Shown: positions 22,753-36,488, counted from the stretch's first letter. The stretch is 64,000 nucleotides of DNA from Hydractinia symbiolongicarpus (GCF_029227915.1 NC_079880.1:5334001-5398000), one strand, 5' to 3'. Notes: generated from the letters alone by a model not told the origin. Numbers and translations are program-made.

Positions 22753-25700
22753 ATTAAACTTCTTTTATTCAGCGTCTCATCAAAAATGAAAACATTTTTG
22801 AAAACTACAAGTCTCATGCGTTTTAGTGGTGAAAAGATAATTTAAAAAATCGTTTTGAAAATGAGTTTACTCACAGGGTACTTTCTTTGTAAACATTCGA
22901 CTATACGGGCCAAGCCCGGGATTTACGGGAAATCGCGGGTTTTCGTTTGCTGGCGATTAAACCACTTTCATTAAGCGTCTCATCAAAAATGAAAACATTT
23001 TTAAAAACTACAAGTCTCATGGGCTTTAGTGGTGAAAAAATAATTTAAAAAATCGTTCGGGAAATGAGTTTACTCCCTGGGTACTTTCTTTGTATACTTT
23101 TGACTATACGGGCCGAGTCCGGGATTTACGGGAAATGGCGGATCTTTGTTTGCCGGCGATTAAACTTCTTTTATTCAGCGTCCCATCAAATATGAAAATA
23201 TTTTTGAAAACTACAAGTCTCATGCGTTTAGTGGTAAAAAAATATTATAAAAAATCGTTCGGGAAATGAGTTTACTCCCTGGGTACTTTCTCTGTATACT
23301 TTTGACTATACGGGTCGAGTCCGGGGTTTACGGGAAATGGCGGGTTTTCGTTTGCCGGCGATTAAACTTCTTTTATTCAGCGTCTCATCAAAAATGAAAA
23401 CATTTTTGAAAACTACAAGCCTCATGCGTTTTAGTGGTGAAAAGATAATTTAAAAAATCGTTTTGGAAATGAGTTTACTCACAGGGTACTTTCTTTGTAA
23501 ACATTCGACTATACGGGCCAAGCCCGGGATTTACGGGAAATCGCGGGTTTTCGTTTGCTGGCGATTAAACCACTTTCATTAAGCGTCTCATCAAAAATGA
23601 AAACATTTTTAAAAACTACAAGTCTCATGGGCTTTAGTGGTGAAATAATAATTTAAAAAATCGTTTGGGAAATGAGTTCACTCCCTGGGTACTTTCTTTG
23701 TATACTTTTGACTATACGGGCCGAGTCCAGGATTTACGGGAAATAGCAGGTTTCGTTTGCTGGCGATTAAACTTCTTTTATTCAGCGTCTCATCAAAAAT
23801 GAAAACATTTTTAAAAACTACAAGTCTCATGCGTTGTAGTGGTGAATAAATAATTTAAAAAATCGTTCGTAAAATGAGTTTACTCCCTGGGTAATTTCTT
23901 TGTATACTTTTGACTATACGGGCCGAGTCATGGGTTTACGGGAAATGGTGGGATTTCGTTTGCCGGCGATTTAACTTCTTTTTTTCAGCGTCTCATCAAA
24001 AATGGAAACATTTTTAAAAACTATAAGTCTCATGGGTTTTAGTGATGAAATAATAATTTAAAAAATCGTTCGGAAAATGAGTTTACTCCCTGGGTACTTT
24101 CTTTGTATACTTTGGACTATACGGGCCGAGTCCGGGATTTACGGGAAATCGCGGATTTTCGTTTGAGTGCGAATAAACTTCTTTTATGCAGCGTCTCATC
24201 AAAAATGAAAACATTTTTGAAAACTACAAGTCTCATGCGTTGTAGTGGTGAAAACATAATTTAAAAAATCGTTCGGAAAATGAGTTTACTCTCTGGGTAC
24301 TTTCTTTGTATACTTTTGACTATACGGGCCGAGTCTGGGGTTCACGGGAAATGGCGGGTTTTCGTTTGCCGGCGATTAAACTTCTTTTAGTCAGCCTCTC
24401 ATCAAAAATGAAAACATTTTTAAAAACTACAAGTCTCATGCGTTTTAGTGGTGAAAAGATAATTTAAAAAATCGTTTCGGAAATGAGTTTCCTCACAGGG
24501 TACTTTCTTTGTAAACATTCGACTATACGGGCCGAGTCCAGGATTTACGGGAAATCGCAGGTTTCGTTTGCCGGCGATTAAACTTCTTTTATTCAGCGTC
24601 TCATCAAAAATGAAAACATTTTTAAAAACTCCAAGTCTCATGCGTTTTAGTGGTGAAAAAGTAATTTAAAAAATCGTTCGGGAAATGAGTTTACTCCCTG
24701 GGTACTTTCTCTGTATAGTTTTGACTATACGGGTCGAGTCCGGGGTTTACGGGAAATGGCGGATCTTTGTTTGCCGGCGATTAAACTTCTTTTATTCAGC
24801 GTCCCATCAAATATGAAAATATTTTTGAAAACTACAAGTCTCATGCGTTTAGTGGTAAAAAAATATTATAAAAAATCGTTCGGGAAATGAGTTTACTCCC
24901 TGGGTACTTTCTCTGTATACTTTTGACTATACGGGTCGAGTCCGGGGTTTACGGGAAATGGCGGGTTTTCGTTTGCCGGCGATTAAACTTCTTTTATTCA
25001 GCGTCTCATCAAAAATGAAAACATTTTTGAAAACTACAAGTCTCATGCGTTTTAGTGGTGAAAAGATAATTTAAAAAATCGTTTTGAAAATGAGTTTACT
25101 CACAGGGTACTTTCTTTGTAAACATTCGACTATACGGGCCAAGCCCGGGATTTACGGGAAATCGCGGGTTTTCGTTTGCTGGCGATTAAACCACTTTCAT
25201 TAAGCGTCTCATCAAAAATGAAAACATTTTTAAAAACTACAAGTCTCATGGGCTTTAGTGGTGAAAAAATAATTTAAAAAATCGTTCGGGAAATGAGTTT
25301 ACTCCCTGGGTACTTTCTTTGTATACTTTTGACTATACGGGCCGAGTCCGGGATTTACGGGAAATGGCGGATCTTTGTTTGCCGGCGATTAAACTTCTTT
25401 TATTCAGCGTCCCATCAAATATGAAAATATTTTTGAAAACTACAAGTCTCATGCGTTTAGTGGTAAAAAAATATTATAAAAAATCGTTCGGGAAATGAGT
25501 TTACTCCCTGGGTACTTTCTCTGTATACTTTTGACTATACGGGTCGAGTCCGGGGTTTACGGGAAATGGCGGGTTTTCGTTTGCCGGCGATTAAACTTCT
25601 TTTATTCAGCGTCTCATCAAAAATGAAAACATTTTTGAAAACTACAAGTCTCATGCGTTTTAGTGGTGAAAAGATAATTTAAAAAATCGTTTTGGAAATG

Positions 25701-26979
25701 AGTTTACTCACAGGGTACTTTCTTTGTAAACATTCGACTATACGGGCCAAGCCCGGGATTTACGGGAAATCGCGGGTTTTCGTTTGCTGGCGATTAAACC
25801 ACTTTCATTAAGCGTCTCATCAAAAATGAAAACATTTTTAAAAACTACAAGTCTCATGGGCTTTAGTGGTGAAATAATAATTTAAAAAATCGTTTGGGAA
25901 ATGAGTTCACTCCCTGGGTACTTTCTTTGTATACTTTTGACTATACGGGCCGAGTCCAGGATTTACGGGAAATAGCAGGTTTCGTTTGCTGGCGATTAAA
26001 CTTCTTTTATTCAGCGTCTCATCAAAAATGAAAACATTTTTAAAAACTACAAGTCTCATGCGTTGTAGTGGTGAATAAATAATTTAAAAAATCGTTCGTA
26101 AAATGAGTTTACTCCCTGGGTAATTTCTTTGTATACTTTTGACTATACGGGCCGAGTCATGGGTTTACGGGAAATGGTGGGATTTCGTTTGCCGGCGATT
26201 TAACTTCTTTTTTTCAGCGTCTCATCAAAAATGGAAACATTTTTAAAAACTATAAGTCTCATGGGTTTTAGTGATGAAATAATAATTTAAAAAATCGTTC
26301 GGAAAATGAGTTTACTCCCTGGGTACTTTCTTTGTATACTTTGGACTATACGGGCCGAGTCCGGGATTTACGGGAAATCGCGGATTTTCGTTTGAGTGCG
26401 AATAAACTTCTTTTATGCAGCGTCTCATCAAAAATGAAAACATTTTTGAAAACTACAAGTCTCATGCGTTGTAGTGGTGAAAACATAATTTAAAAAATCG
26501 TTCGGAAAATGAGTTTACTCTCTGGGTACTTTCTTTGTATACTTTTGACTATACGGGCCGAGTCTGGGGTTCACGGGAAATGGCGGGTTTTCGTTTGCCG
26601 GCGATTAAACTTCTTTTAGTCAGCCTCTCATCAAAAATGAAAACATTTTTAAAAACTACAAGTCTCATGCGTTTTAGTGGTGAAAAGATAATTTAAAAAA
26701 TCGTTTCGGAAATGAGTTTCCTCACAGGGTACTTTCTTTGTAAACATTCGACTATACGGGCCGAGTCCAGGATTTACGGGAAATCGCAGGTTTCGTTTGC
26801 CGGCGATTAAACTTCTTTTATTCAGCGTCTCATCAAAAATGAAAACATTTTTAAAAACTCCAAGTCTCATGCGTTTTAGTGGTGAAAAAGTAATTTAAAA
26901 AATCGTTCGGGAAATGAGTTTACTCCCTGGGTACTTTCTCTGTATAGTTTTGACTATACGGGTCGAGTCCGGGGTTTAC
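22521..26979 (+). repeat. Tandem duplication, eleven monomers (2,229 bp x 2)
   Basis: Copy 1 runs about 22521-24749 and copy 2 about 24750-26978. CGGGAAATGG (22521/24750), GTTTTGAAAA (22852/25081) and the 24420-24641 segment (against 26649-26870) all sit at +2,229 bp. The only difference I noticed is AAGCCTCATG (about 23418) against AAGTCTCATG. Both junction edges fall in TTTACGGGAAATGGCGG. Near-identity over 2.2 kb marks it as one of the youngest events in the window. It overlaps the end of the preceding 1,216-bp duplication. Confidence 0.92.
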
Positions 26980-27760
26980 GGGAAATGGCGGGTTTTCGTT
27001 TGCCGGCGATTAAACTTCTTTTATTCAGCGTCTTATCAAAAATGAAAACATTTTTGAAAACTACAAGTCTCATGCGTTTTAGTGGTGAAAAGATAATTTA
27101 AAAAATCGTTTTGGAAATGAGTTTACTCACAGGGTACTTTCTTTGTAAACATTCGACTATACGGGCCAAGCCCGGGATTTACGGGAAGTCGCGGGTTTTC
27201 GTTTGCTGGCGAATAAACCACTTTCATTAAGCGTCTCATCAAAAATGAAAACATTTTTAAAAACTACAAGTCTCATGGGCTTTAGTGGTGAAATAATAAT
27301 TTAAAAATTCCTTTGGGAAATGTGTTTACTCCCTGGGTACTTTCTTTGTAAACTTTTGACTATACGGGCCGAGTCCAGGATTTACGGGAAATCGCAGGTT
27401 TCGTTTGCTGGCGATTAAACTTCTTTTATTCAGCGTCTCATCAAAAATGAAAACATTTTTAAAAACTACAAGTCTCATGCGTTTTAGTGGTGAAAAAGTA
27501 ATTTAAAAAATCGTTCGGGAAATGAGTTTACTCCCTGGGTACTTTCTTTGTATACTTTTGACTATACGGGCCTAGTCCGGGATTTACGGGAAATCGCAGG
27601 TCTTCGTTTGCCGGCGATTAAACTTCTTTTATTCAGCGTCTCATCAAAAATGAAAACATTTTTGAAAACTACAAGTCTCATGCGTTTTGGTGGTGAAAAA
27701 AGAATTTAAAAAATCGTTCGGGAAATGAGTTTACTCCCTGGGTACTTTCTTTGTATACTT
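26979..27760 (+). repeat. Unduplicated satellite monomers
   Basis: About four monomers: GTCGAG, type-1 with GGGAAGTCGCGGG and GAATAAACCAC, GAGTCCAGG, and type-2 with GGGCCTAGTCC and GCAGGTCTTCG. Rare variants include CGTCTTATC and AAATTCCTTTGGG with ATGTGTTTAC; a related ATGTGTTTAC monomer appears near 34820 and 36240. Confidence 0.75.
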
Positions 27761-29388
27761 TTGACAATACGGGCCGAGTCCGGGATTTACGGGAAATCGC
27801 AGGTTTTCGTTTGCCGGCGATTAAACTTCTTTTATTCAGCGTCTCATCAAAAATGAAAACATTTTTAAAAACTACAAGTCTCATGCGTTTTAGTGGTGAA
27901 AAAGTAATTTAAAAAATCGTTCGGGAAATGAGTTTACTTCCTGGGTACTTTCTTTGTATACTTTTGACTATACGGGCCGAGTCCGGGATTTACGGGAAAT
28001 CGCAGGTTTTCGTTTGCCGGCGATTAAACTTCTTTTATTCAGCGTCTCATCAAAAATGAAAACATTTTTGAAAACTACAAGTCTCATGCGTTTTAGTGGT
28101 GAAAAAATAATTTAAAAAATCGTTCGGGAAATGAGTTTACTCCCTGGGTACTTTCTTTGTATACTTTTGACAATACGGGCCGAGTCCGGGATTTACGGGA
28201 AATCGCAGGTTTTCGTTTGCCGGCGATTAAACTTCTTTTATTCAGCGTCTCATCAAAAATGAAAACATTTTTAAAAACTACAAGTCTCATGCGTTTTAGT
28301 GGTGAAAAAAAAAATTAAAAAGTCGTTCGGGAAATGAGTTTACTCCCTAGGTACTTTCTTTGTATACATTCGACTATACGGGCCAAGCGCGGGATTTACG
28401 GGAAATCGCAATTTTTCGTTTGCCGGCGATTAAACTTCTTTTATTCAGCGTCTCATCAAAAATGAAAACATTTTTGAAAACTACAAGTCTCATGCGTTTT
28501 AGTGGTGAAAAAATAATTTAAAAAATCGTTCGGGAAATGAGTTTACTCCCTGGGTACTTTCTTTGTATACTTTTGACAATACGGGCCGAGTCCGGGATTT
28601 ACGGGAAATCGCAGGTTTTCGTTTGCCGGCGATTAAACTTCTTTTATTCAGCGTCTCATCAAAAATGAAAACATTTTTAAAAACTACAAGTCTCATGCGT
28701 TTTAGTGGTGAAAAAGTAATTTAAAAAATCGTTCGGGAAATGAGTTTACTCCCTGGGTACTTTCTTTGTATACTTTTGACTATACGGGCCGAGTCCGGGA
28801 TTTACGGGAAATCGCAGGTTTTCGTTTGCCGGCGATTAAACTTCTTTTATTCAGCGTCTCATCAAAAATGAAAACATTTTTGAAAACTACAAGTCTCATG
28901 CGTTTTAGTGGTGAAAAAATAATTTAAAAAATCGTTCGGGAAATGAGTTTACTCCCTGGGTACTTTCTTTGTATACTTTTGACAATACCGGCCGAGTCCG
29001 GGATTTACGGGAAATCGCAGGTTTTCGTTTGCCGGCGATTAAACTTCTTTTATTCAGCGTCTCATCAAAAATGAAAACATTTTTAAAAACTACAAGTCTC
29101 ATGCGTTTTAGTGGTGAAAAAAAAAATTAAAAAGTCGTTCGGGAAATGAGTTTACTCCCTAGGTACTTTCTTTGTATACATTCGACTATACGGGCCAAGC
29201 GCGGGATTTACGGGAAATCGCAATTTTTCGTTTGCCGGCGATTAAACTTCTTTTATTCAGCGTCTCATCAAAAATGAAAACATTTTTGAAAACTACAAGT
29301 CTCATGCGTTTTAGTGGTGAAAAAATAATTTAAAAAATCGTTCGGGAAATGAGTTTACTCCCTGGGTACTTTCTTTGTATACTTTTGA
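27760..29388 (+). repeat. Tandem duplication, four monomers (812 bp x 2)
   Basis: ATTAAAAAGTCG (28314 and 29126) and the unusual CCAAGCGCGGG with GCAATTTTTCG (about 28385 and 29197) are exactly 812 bp apart. Each unit alternates type-2 monomers with one CCTAGG-marked chimeric monomer (type-1 start, type-2 CTTCTTTTATTCAG). One difference is TTACTTCCTGGG near 27938 against TTACTCCCTGGG. Edges are approximate. Confidence 0.83.
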
Positions 29389-31400
29389 CTATACGGGCCG
29401 AGTCCGGGATTTACGGGAAATGGCGGATCTTCGTTTGCCGGCGATTAAACTTCTTTTATTCAGCGTCCCATCAAATATGAAAATATTTTTGAAAACTACA
29501 AGTCTCATGCGTTTAGTGGTAAAAAAATAATATAAAAAATCGTTCGGGAAATGAGTTTACTCCCTGGGTACTTTCTCTGTATACTTTTGACTATACGGGT
29601 CGAGTCCGGGGTTTACGGGAAATGGCGGGTTTTCGTTTGCCGGCGATTAAACTTCTTTTATTCAGCGTCTCATCAAAAATGAAAACATTTTTGAAAACTA
29701 CAAGTCTCATGCGTTTTAGTGGTGAAAAGATAATTTAAAAAATCGTTTTGGAAATGAGTTTACTCACAGGGTACTTTCTTTGTAAACATTCGACTATGCG
29801 GGCCAAGCCCGGGAATTACGGGAAATCGCGGGTTTTCGTTTGCTGGCGAATAAACCACTTTCATTAAGCGTCTCATCAAAAATGAAAACATTTTTAAAAA
29901 CTACAAGTCTCATGGGCTTTAGTGGTGAAATAATAATTTAAAAAATCGTTTGGGAAATGATTCACTCCCTGGGTACTTTCTTTGTATACTTTTGACTATA
30001 CGGGCCGAGTCCAGGATTTACGGGAAATCGCAGGTTTCGTTTGCTGGCGATTAAACTTCTTTTATTCAGCGTCTCATCAAAAATGAAAACATTTTTAAAA
30101 ACTACAAGTCTCATGCGTTTTAGTGGTGAAAAAGTAATTTAAAAAATTGTTCGGGAAATGAGTTTACTCCCTGGGTACTTTCTCTGTATACTTTTGACTA
30201 TACGGGCCGAGTCCGGGGTTTACGGGAAATCGCAGGTTTTCGTTTGCCGGCGATTCAACTTCTTTTATTCAGCGTTTCATCAAAAATGAAAACATTTTTA
30301 AAAACTACAAGTCTTATGCGTTTTAGTGGTGAAAAAATAATTTAAAAAATCGTTCAGGAAATGAGTTTACTCACAGGGTACTTTCTTTGTATACATTCGA
30401 CTATACGGGCCAAGCCCGGGATTTACGGGAAATCGCGGGTTTTCGTTTTCCGGGGATTAAACCTCTTTCATTAAGCGTCTCATCAAAAATGAAAACATTT
30501 TTGAAAACTACAAGTCTCATGCGTTTTAGTGGTGAAAAAATAATTCAAAAAATCGTTCGGGAAATGGGTTTACTCCCTGGGTACTTTCTTTGTATACATT
30601 CGACTATACGGGCCAAGCCCCTGATTTACGGGAAAACGCGGGATTTCGTTTGCCGGCGATTAAACCTCTTTCATTAAGCGTCTCATCAAAAATGAAAACA
30701 TTTTTAAAAACTACAAGTCTCATGCGTTTTAGTGGTGAAAAAATAATTTAAAAAATCGTTCGGGAAATGAGTTTACTCCCTGGGTACTTTCTTTGTATAC
30801 TTTTGACTATACGGGCCGAGTCCGGGATTTACGGGAAATGGCGGATCTTTGTTTGCCGGCGATTAAACTTCTTTTATTCAGCGTCTCATCAAAAATGAAA
30901 ACATTTTTGAAAACTACAAGTCTCATGCGTTTTAGTGGTGAAAAGATAATTTAAAAAATCGTTTTGGAAATGAGTTTACTCACAGGGTACTTTCTTTGTA
31001 AACATTCGACTATACGGGCCAAGCCCGGGATTTACGGGAAATCGCGGGTTTTCGTTTGCTGGCGATTAAACCGCTTTCATTAAGCGTCTCATCAAAAATG
31101 AAAACATTTTTAAAAACTACAAGTCTCATGGGCTTTAGTGGTGAAATAATAATTTAAAAAATCGTTTGGGAAATGAGTTCACTCCCTGGGTACTTTCTTT
31201 GTATACTTTTGACTATACGGGCCGAGTCCAGGATTTACAGGAAATCGCAGGTTTCGTTTACCGGCGATTAAACTTCTTTTATTCAGCGTCTCATCAAAAA
31301 TGAAAACATTTTTAAAAACTACAAGTCTCATGCGTTTTAGTGGTGAAAAAATAATTTAAAAAATCGTTCGGGAAATGAGTTTACTCCCTGGGTACTTTCT
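29388..31400 (+). repeat. Two runs of the GGATCTT cassette
   Basis: GGATCTT (29.42 kb), GTCGAGTCCGGGG, type-1 CCACTTTC and GAGTCCAGG monomers form one cassette. A TTTTCCGGGGATTAAAC type-1 monomer and a CCCCTG monomer (30.4-30.8 kb) follow, and then a second cassette starts at 30.84 kb. That second start is chimeric: GGATCTTTG joins directly to GCGTCTCATC and GAAAAGATAAT, which skips one monomer's worth of cassette. Confidence 0.75.
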
Positions 31401-32210
31401 TTGTATACTTTTGACTATACGGGCCGAGTCCGTGATTTACGGGAAATGGCGGATCTTTGTTTGCCGGCGATTAAACTTCTTTTATTCAGCGTCCCATCAA
31501 ATATGAAAATATTTTTGAAAACTACAAGTCTCATGCGTTTAGTGGTAAAAAAATAATATAAAAAATCGTTCGGGAAATGAGTTTACTCCCTGGGTACTTT
31601 TTCTGTATACTTTTGACTATACGGGTCGAGTCCAGGGTTTACGGGAAATGGCGGGTTTTCGTTTGCCGGCGATTAAACTTCTTTTATTCAGCGTCTCATC
31701 AAAAATGAAAACATTTTTGAAAACTACAAGTCTCATGCGTTTTAGTGGTGAAAAGATAATTTAAAAAATCGTTCGGGAAATGAGTTTACTCCCTGGGTAC
31801 TTTTTTTGTATACTTTTGACTATACGGGCCGAGTCCGGGATTTACGGGAAATGGCGGATCTTTGTTTGCCGGCGATTAAACTTCTTTTATTCAGCGTCCC
31901 ATCAAATATGAAAATATTTTTGAAAACTACAAGTCTCATGCGTTTAGTGGTAAAAAAATAATATAAAAAATCGTTCGGGAAATGAGTTTACTCCCTGGGT
32001 ACTTTTTCTGTATACTTTTGACTATACGGGTCGAGTCCAGGGTTTACGGGAAATGGCGGGTTTTCGTTTGCCGGCGATTAAACTTCTTTTATTCAGCGTC
32101 TCATCAAAAATGAAAACATTTTTGAAAACTACAAGTCTCATGCGTTTTAGTGGTGAAAAGATAATTTAAAAAATCGTTTTGGAAATGAGTTTACTCACAG
32201 GGTACTTTCT
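31400..32210 (+). repeat. Tandem dimer duplication (405 bp)
   Basis: The rare TGGGTACTTTTTCTG occurs at 31591 and 31996, 405 bp apart, with GTCGAGTCCAGGG following each. Each dimer is a GGATCTTTG monomer plus a GTCGAG monomer. The second copy is preceded by a GTACTTTTTTTGTATAC variant near 31797. Confidence 0.8.
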
Positions 32211-33650
32211 TTGTAAACATTCGACTATACGGGCCAAGCCCGGGATTTACGGGAAATCGCGGGTTTTCGTTTGCTGGCGATTAAACCACTTTCATTAAGC
32301 GTCTCATCAAAAATGAAAACATTTTTAAAAACTACAAGTCTCATGGGCTTTAGTGGTGAAATAATAATTTAAAAAATCGTTTGGGAAATGAGTTCACTCC
32401 CTGGGTACTTTCTTTGTATACTTTTGACTATACGGGCCGAGTCCAGGATTTACGGGAAATCGCAGGTTTCGTTTGCTGGCGATTAAACTTCTTTTATTCA
32501 GCGTCTCATCAAAAATGAAAACATTTTTAAAAACTACAAGTCTCATGCGTTTTAGTGGTGAAAAAGTAATTTAAAAAATCGTTCGGGAAATGAGTTTACT
32601 CCCTGGGTACTTTCTTTGTATACTTTTGACAATACGGGCCGAGTCCGGGATTTACGGGAAATCGCAGGTTTTCGTTTGCCGGCGATTAAACTTCTTTTAT
32701 TCAGCGTCTCATCAAAAATGAAAACATTTTTAAAAACTACAAGTCTCATGCGTTTTAGTGGTGAAAAAAGAAATTAAAAAATCGTTTTGGAAATGAGTTT
32801 ACTCCCTAGGTACTTTCTTTGTATACATTCGACTATACGGGCCAAGCCCGGGATTTACGGGAAATCGCGGCATTTCGTTTGCCGGCGATTAAACCTCTTT
32901 CATTAAGCGTCTCATCAAATCTGAAAACATTTTTTAAAACTACAAGTCTCATGCGTTTTAGTGGTGAAAAAATAATTTAAAAAATCGTTCGGAAAATGAG
33001 TTTACTTCCTGGGTACTTTCTTTGTATACTTTGGACTATACGGGCCGAGTCCGGGATTTACGGGAAATCGCGGATTTTCGTTTGAGTGCGACTAAACTTC
33101 TTTTATTCAGCGTCTCATCAAAAATGAAAACATTTTTGAAAACTACAAGTCTGATGCGTTGTAGTGGTGAAAAAATAATTTAAAAAATCGTTCGGAAAAT
33201 GAGTTTACTCCCTGGGTACTTTCTTTGTATACTTTTGACTATACGGGCCGAGTCCGGGGTTTACGGGAAATGGCGGGTTTTCGTTTGCCGGCGATTAAAC
33301 TTCTTTTATTCAGCGTCTCATCAAAAATGAAAACATTTTTAAAAACTACAAGTCTCATGCGTTGTAGTGGTGAATACATAATTTAAAAAATCGTTCGGAA
33401 AATGAGTTTACTCCCTGGGTAATTTCTTTGTATACTTTTGACTATACGGGCCGAGTCATGGGTTTACGGGAAATGGCGGGTTTTCGGTTGCCGGCGATTA
33501 AACTTCTTTTATTCAGCGTCTCATCAAAAATGAAAACATTTTTGAAAACTACAAGTCTGATGCGTTGTAGTGGTGAAAAAATAATTTAAAAAATAGTTCG
33601 GAAAATGAGTTTACTCCCTGGGTACTTTCTTTGTATACTTTTGACTATAC
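32210..33650 (+). repeat. Mixed monomers with a 406-bp dimer repeat
   Basis: Type-1, GAGTCCAGG, type-2, CCTAGG and GAGTGCGACTAAAC monomers are followed by a dimer marked by AAGTCTGATGCGTTG at 33151 and 33557 (406 bp apart). An AAATCTGAAAACATTTTTTAAAAC variant region near 32918 disrupts the usual A/T dyad. No other element is seen. Confidence 0.72.
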
Positions 33651-36488
33651 GGGCCAAGTCCGGGGTTTACGGGAAATGGCGGGTTTTCGTTTGCCGGCGA
33701 TTAAACTTCTTTTATTCAGCGTCTCATCAAAAATGAAAACATTTTTAAAAACTACAAGTCTCATGCGTTGTAGTGGTGAATAAATAATTTAAAAAATCGT
33801 TCGGAAAATGAGTTTACTCCCTGGGTAATTTCTTTGTATACTTTTGACTATACGGGCCGAGTCTGGTGTTTACGGGAAATGGCGGGTTTTCGTTTGCCGG
33901 CGATTAAACTTCTTTTAGTCAGCGTCTCATCAAAAATGAAAACATTTTTAAAAACTACAAGTCTCATGCGTTTTAGTGGTGAAAAGATAATTTAAAAAAT
34001 CGTTTCGGAAATGAGTTTACTCACAGGGTACTTTCTTTGTAAACATTCGACTATACGGGCCAAGCCCGGGATTTACGGGAAATTGCGGGTTTTCGTTTGC
34101 TGGCGATTAAACCACTTTCATTAAACGTCTCATCAAAAATGAAAACATTTTTAAAAACTACAAGTCTCATGGGCTTTAGTGGTGAAATAATAATTTAAAA
34201 AATCGTTTGGGAAATGAGTTTACTCCCTGGGTACTTTCTTTGTATACTTTTGACTATACGGGCCGAGTCCAGGATTTACAAGAAATCGCAGGTTTCGTTT
34301 GCCGGCGATTAAACTTCTTTTATTCAGCGTCTCATCAAAAATGAAAACATTTTTAAAAACTACAAGTCTCATGCGTTTTAGTGGTGAAAAAGTAATTTAA
34401 AAAATCGTTCGGGAAATGAGTTTACTCCCTGGGTACTTTCTCTGTATAGTTTTGACTATACGGGTCGAGTCCGGGGTTTACGGGAAATGGCGGGTTTTCG
34501 TTTGCCGACGATTAAACTTCTTTTATTCAGCGTCTCATCAAAAATGAAAACATTTTTGAAAACTACAAGTCTCATGCGTTTTAGTGGTGAAAAGATAATT
34601 CAAAAAATCGTTTTGGAAATGAGTTTACTCACAGGGTACTTTCTTTGTAAACATTCGACTATACGGGCCAAGCCCGGGATTTACGGGAAATCGCGGGTTT
34701 TCGTTTGCTGGCGATTAAACCACTTTCATTAAGCGTCTCATCAAAAATGAAAACATTTTTAAAAACTACAAGTCTCATGGGCTTTAGTGGTGAAATAATA
34801 ATTTAAAAATTCGTTTGGGAAATGTGTTTACTCCCTGGGTACTTTCTTTGTATACTTTTGACTATACGGGCCGAGTCCAGGATTTACGGGAAATCGCAGG
34901 TTTCGTTTGCTGGCGATTAAACTTCTTTTATTCAGCGTCTCATCAAAAATGAAAACATTTTTAAAAACTACAAGTCTCATGCGTTTTAGTGGTGAAAAAG
35001 TAATTTAAAAAATCGTTCGGGAAATGAGTTTACTCCCTGGGTACTTTCTTTGTATACTTTTGACTATACGGGCCAAGTCCGGGGTTTACGGGAAATGGCG
35101 GGTTTTCGTTTGCCGGCGATTAAACTTCTTTTATTCAGCGTCTCATCAAAAATGAAAACATTTTTAAAAACTACAAGTCTCATGCGTTGTAGTGGTGAAT
35201 AAATAATTTAAAAAATCGTTCGGAAAATGAGTTTACTCCCTGGGTAATTTCTTTGTATACTTTTGACTATACGGGCCGAGTCTGGTGTTTACGGGAAATG
35301 GCGGGTTTTCGTTTGCCGGCGATTAAACTTCTTTTAGTCAGCGTCTCATCAAAAATGAAAACATTTTTAAAAACTACAAGTCTCATGCGTTTTAGTGGTG
35401 AAAAGATAATTTAAAAAATCGTTTCGGAAATGAGTTTACTCACAGGGTACTTTCTTTGTAAACATTCGACTATACGGGCCAAGCCCGGGATTTACGGGAA
35501 ATTGCGGGTTTTCGTTTGCTGGCGATTAAACCACTTTCATTAAACGTCTCATCAAAAATGAAAACATTTTTAAAAACTACAAGTCTCATGGGCTTTAGTG
35601 GTGAAATAATAATTTAAAAAATCGTTTGGGAAATGAGTTTACTCCCTGGGTACTTTCTTTGTATACTTTTGACTATACGGGCCGAGTCCAGGATTTACAA
35701 GAAATCGCAGGTTTCGTTTGCCGGCGATTAAACTTCTTTTATTCAGCGTCTCATCAAAAATGAAAACATTTTTAAAAACTACAAGTCTCATGCGTTTTAG
35801 TGGTGAAAAAGTAATTTAAAAAATCGTTCGGGAAATGAGTTTACTCCCTGGGTACTTTCTCTGTATAGTTTTGACTATACGGGTCGAGTCCGGGGTTTAC
35901 GGGAAATGGCGGGTTTTCGTTTGCCGACGATTAAACTTCTTTTATTCAGCGTCTCATCAAAAATGAAAACATTTTTGAAAACTACAAGTCTCATGCGTTT
36001 TAGTGGTGAAAAGATAATTCAAAAAATCGTTTTGGAAATGAGTTTACTCACAGGGTACTTTCTTTGTAAACATTCGACTATACGGGCCAAGCCCGGGATT
36101 TACGGGAAATCGCGGGTTTTCGTTTGCTGGCGATTAAACCACTTTCATTAAGCGTCTCATCAAAAATGAAAACATTTTTAAAAACTACAAGTCTCATGGG
36201 CTTTAGTGGTGAAATAATAATTTAAAAATTCGTTTGGGAAATGTGTTTACTCCCTGGGTACTTTCTTTGTATACTTTTGACTATACGGGCCGAGTCCAGG
36301 ATTTACGGGAAATCGCAGGTTTCGTTTGCTGGCGATTAAACTTCTTTTATTCAGCGTCTCATCAAAAATGAAAACATTTTTAAAAACTACAAGTCTCATG
36401 CGTTTTAGTGGTGAAAAAGTAATTTAAAAAATCGTTCGGGAAATGAGTTTACTCCCTGGGTACTTTCTTTGTATACTTTTGACTATAC
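33651..36488 (+). repeat. Tandem duplication, seven monomers (1,419 bp x 2)
   Basis: GGGCCAAGTC occurs at 33651 and 35070, and the 34487-34732 segment matches 35906-36151; both are at +1,419 bp. Shared rare variants are TCTGGTGTTTACGG, ATTGCGGG, TTAAACGTCTC, ATTTACAAGAAATCG, TGTATAGTTTTGAC and ATGTGTTTAC. I found no differences by eye. The copies meet close to CTATACGGGCC at about 35065. Confidence 0.9.
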
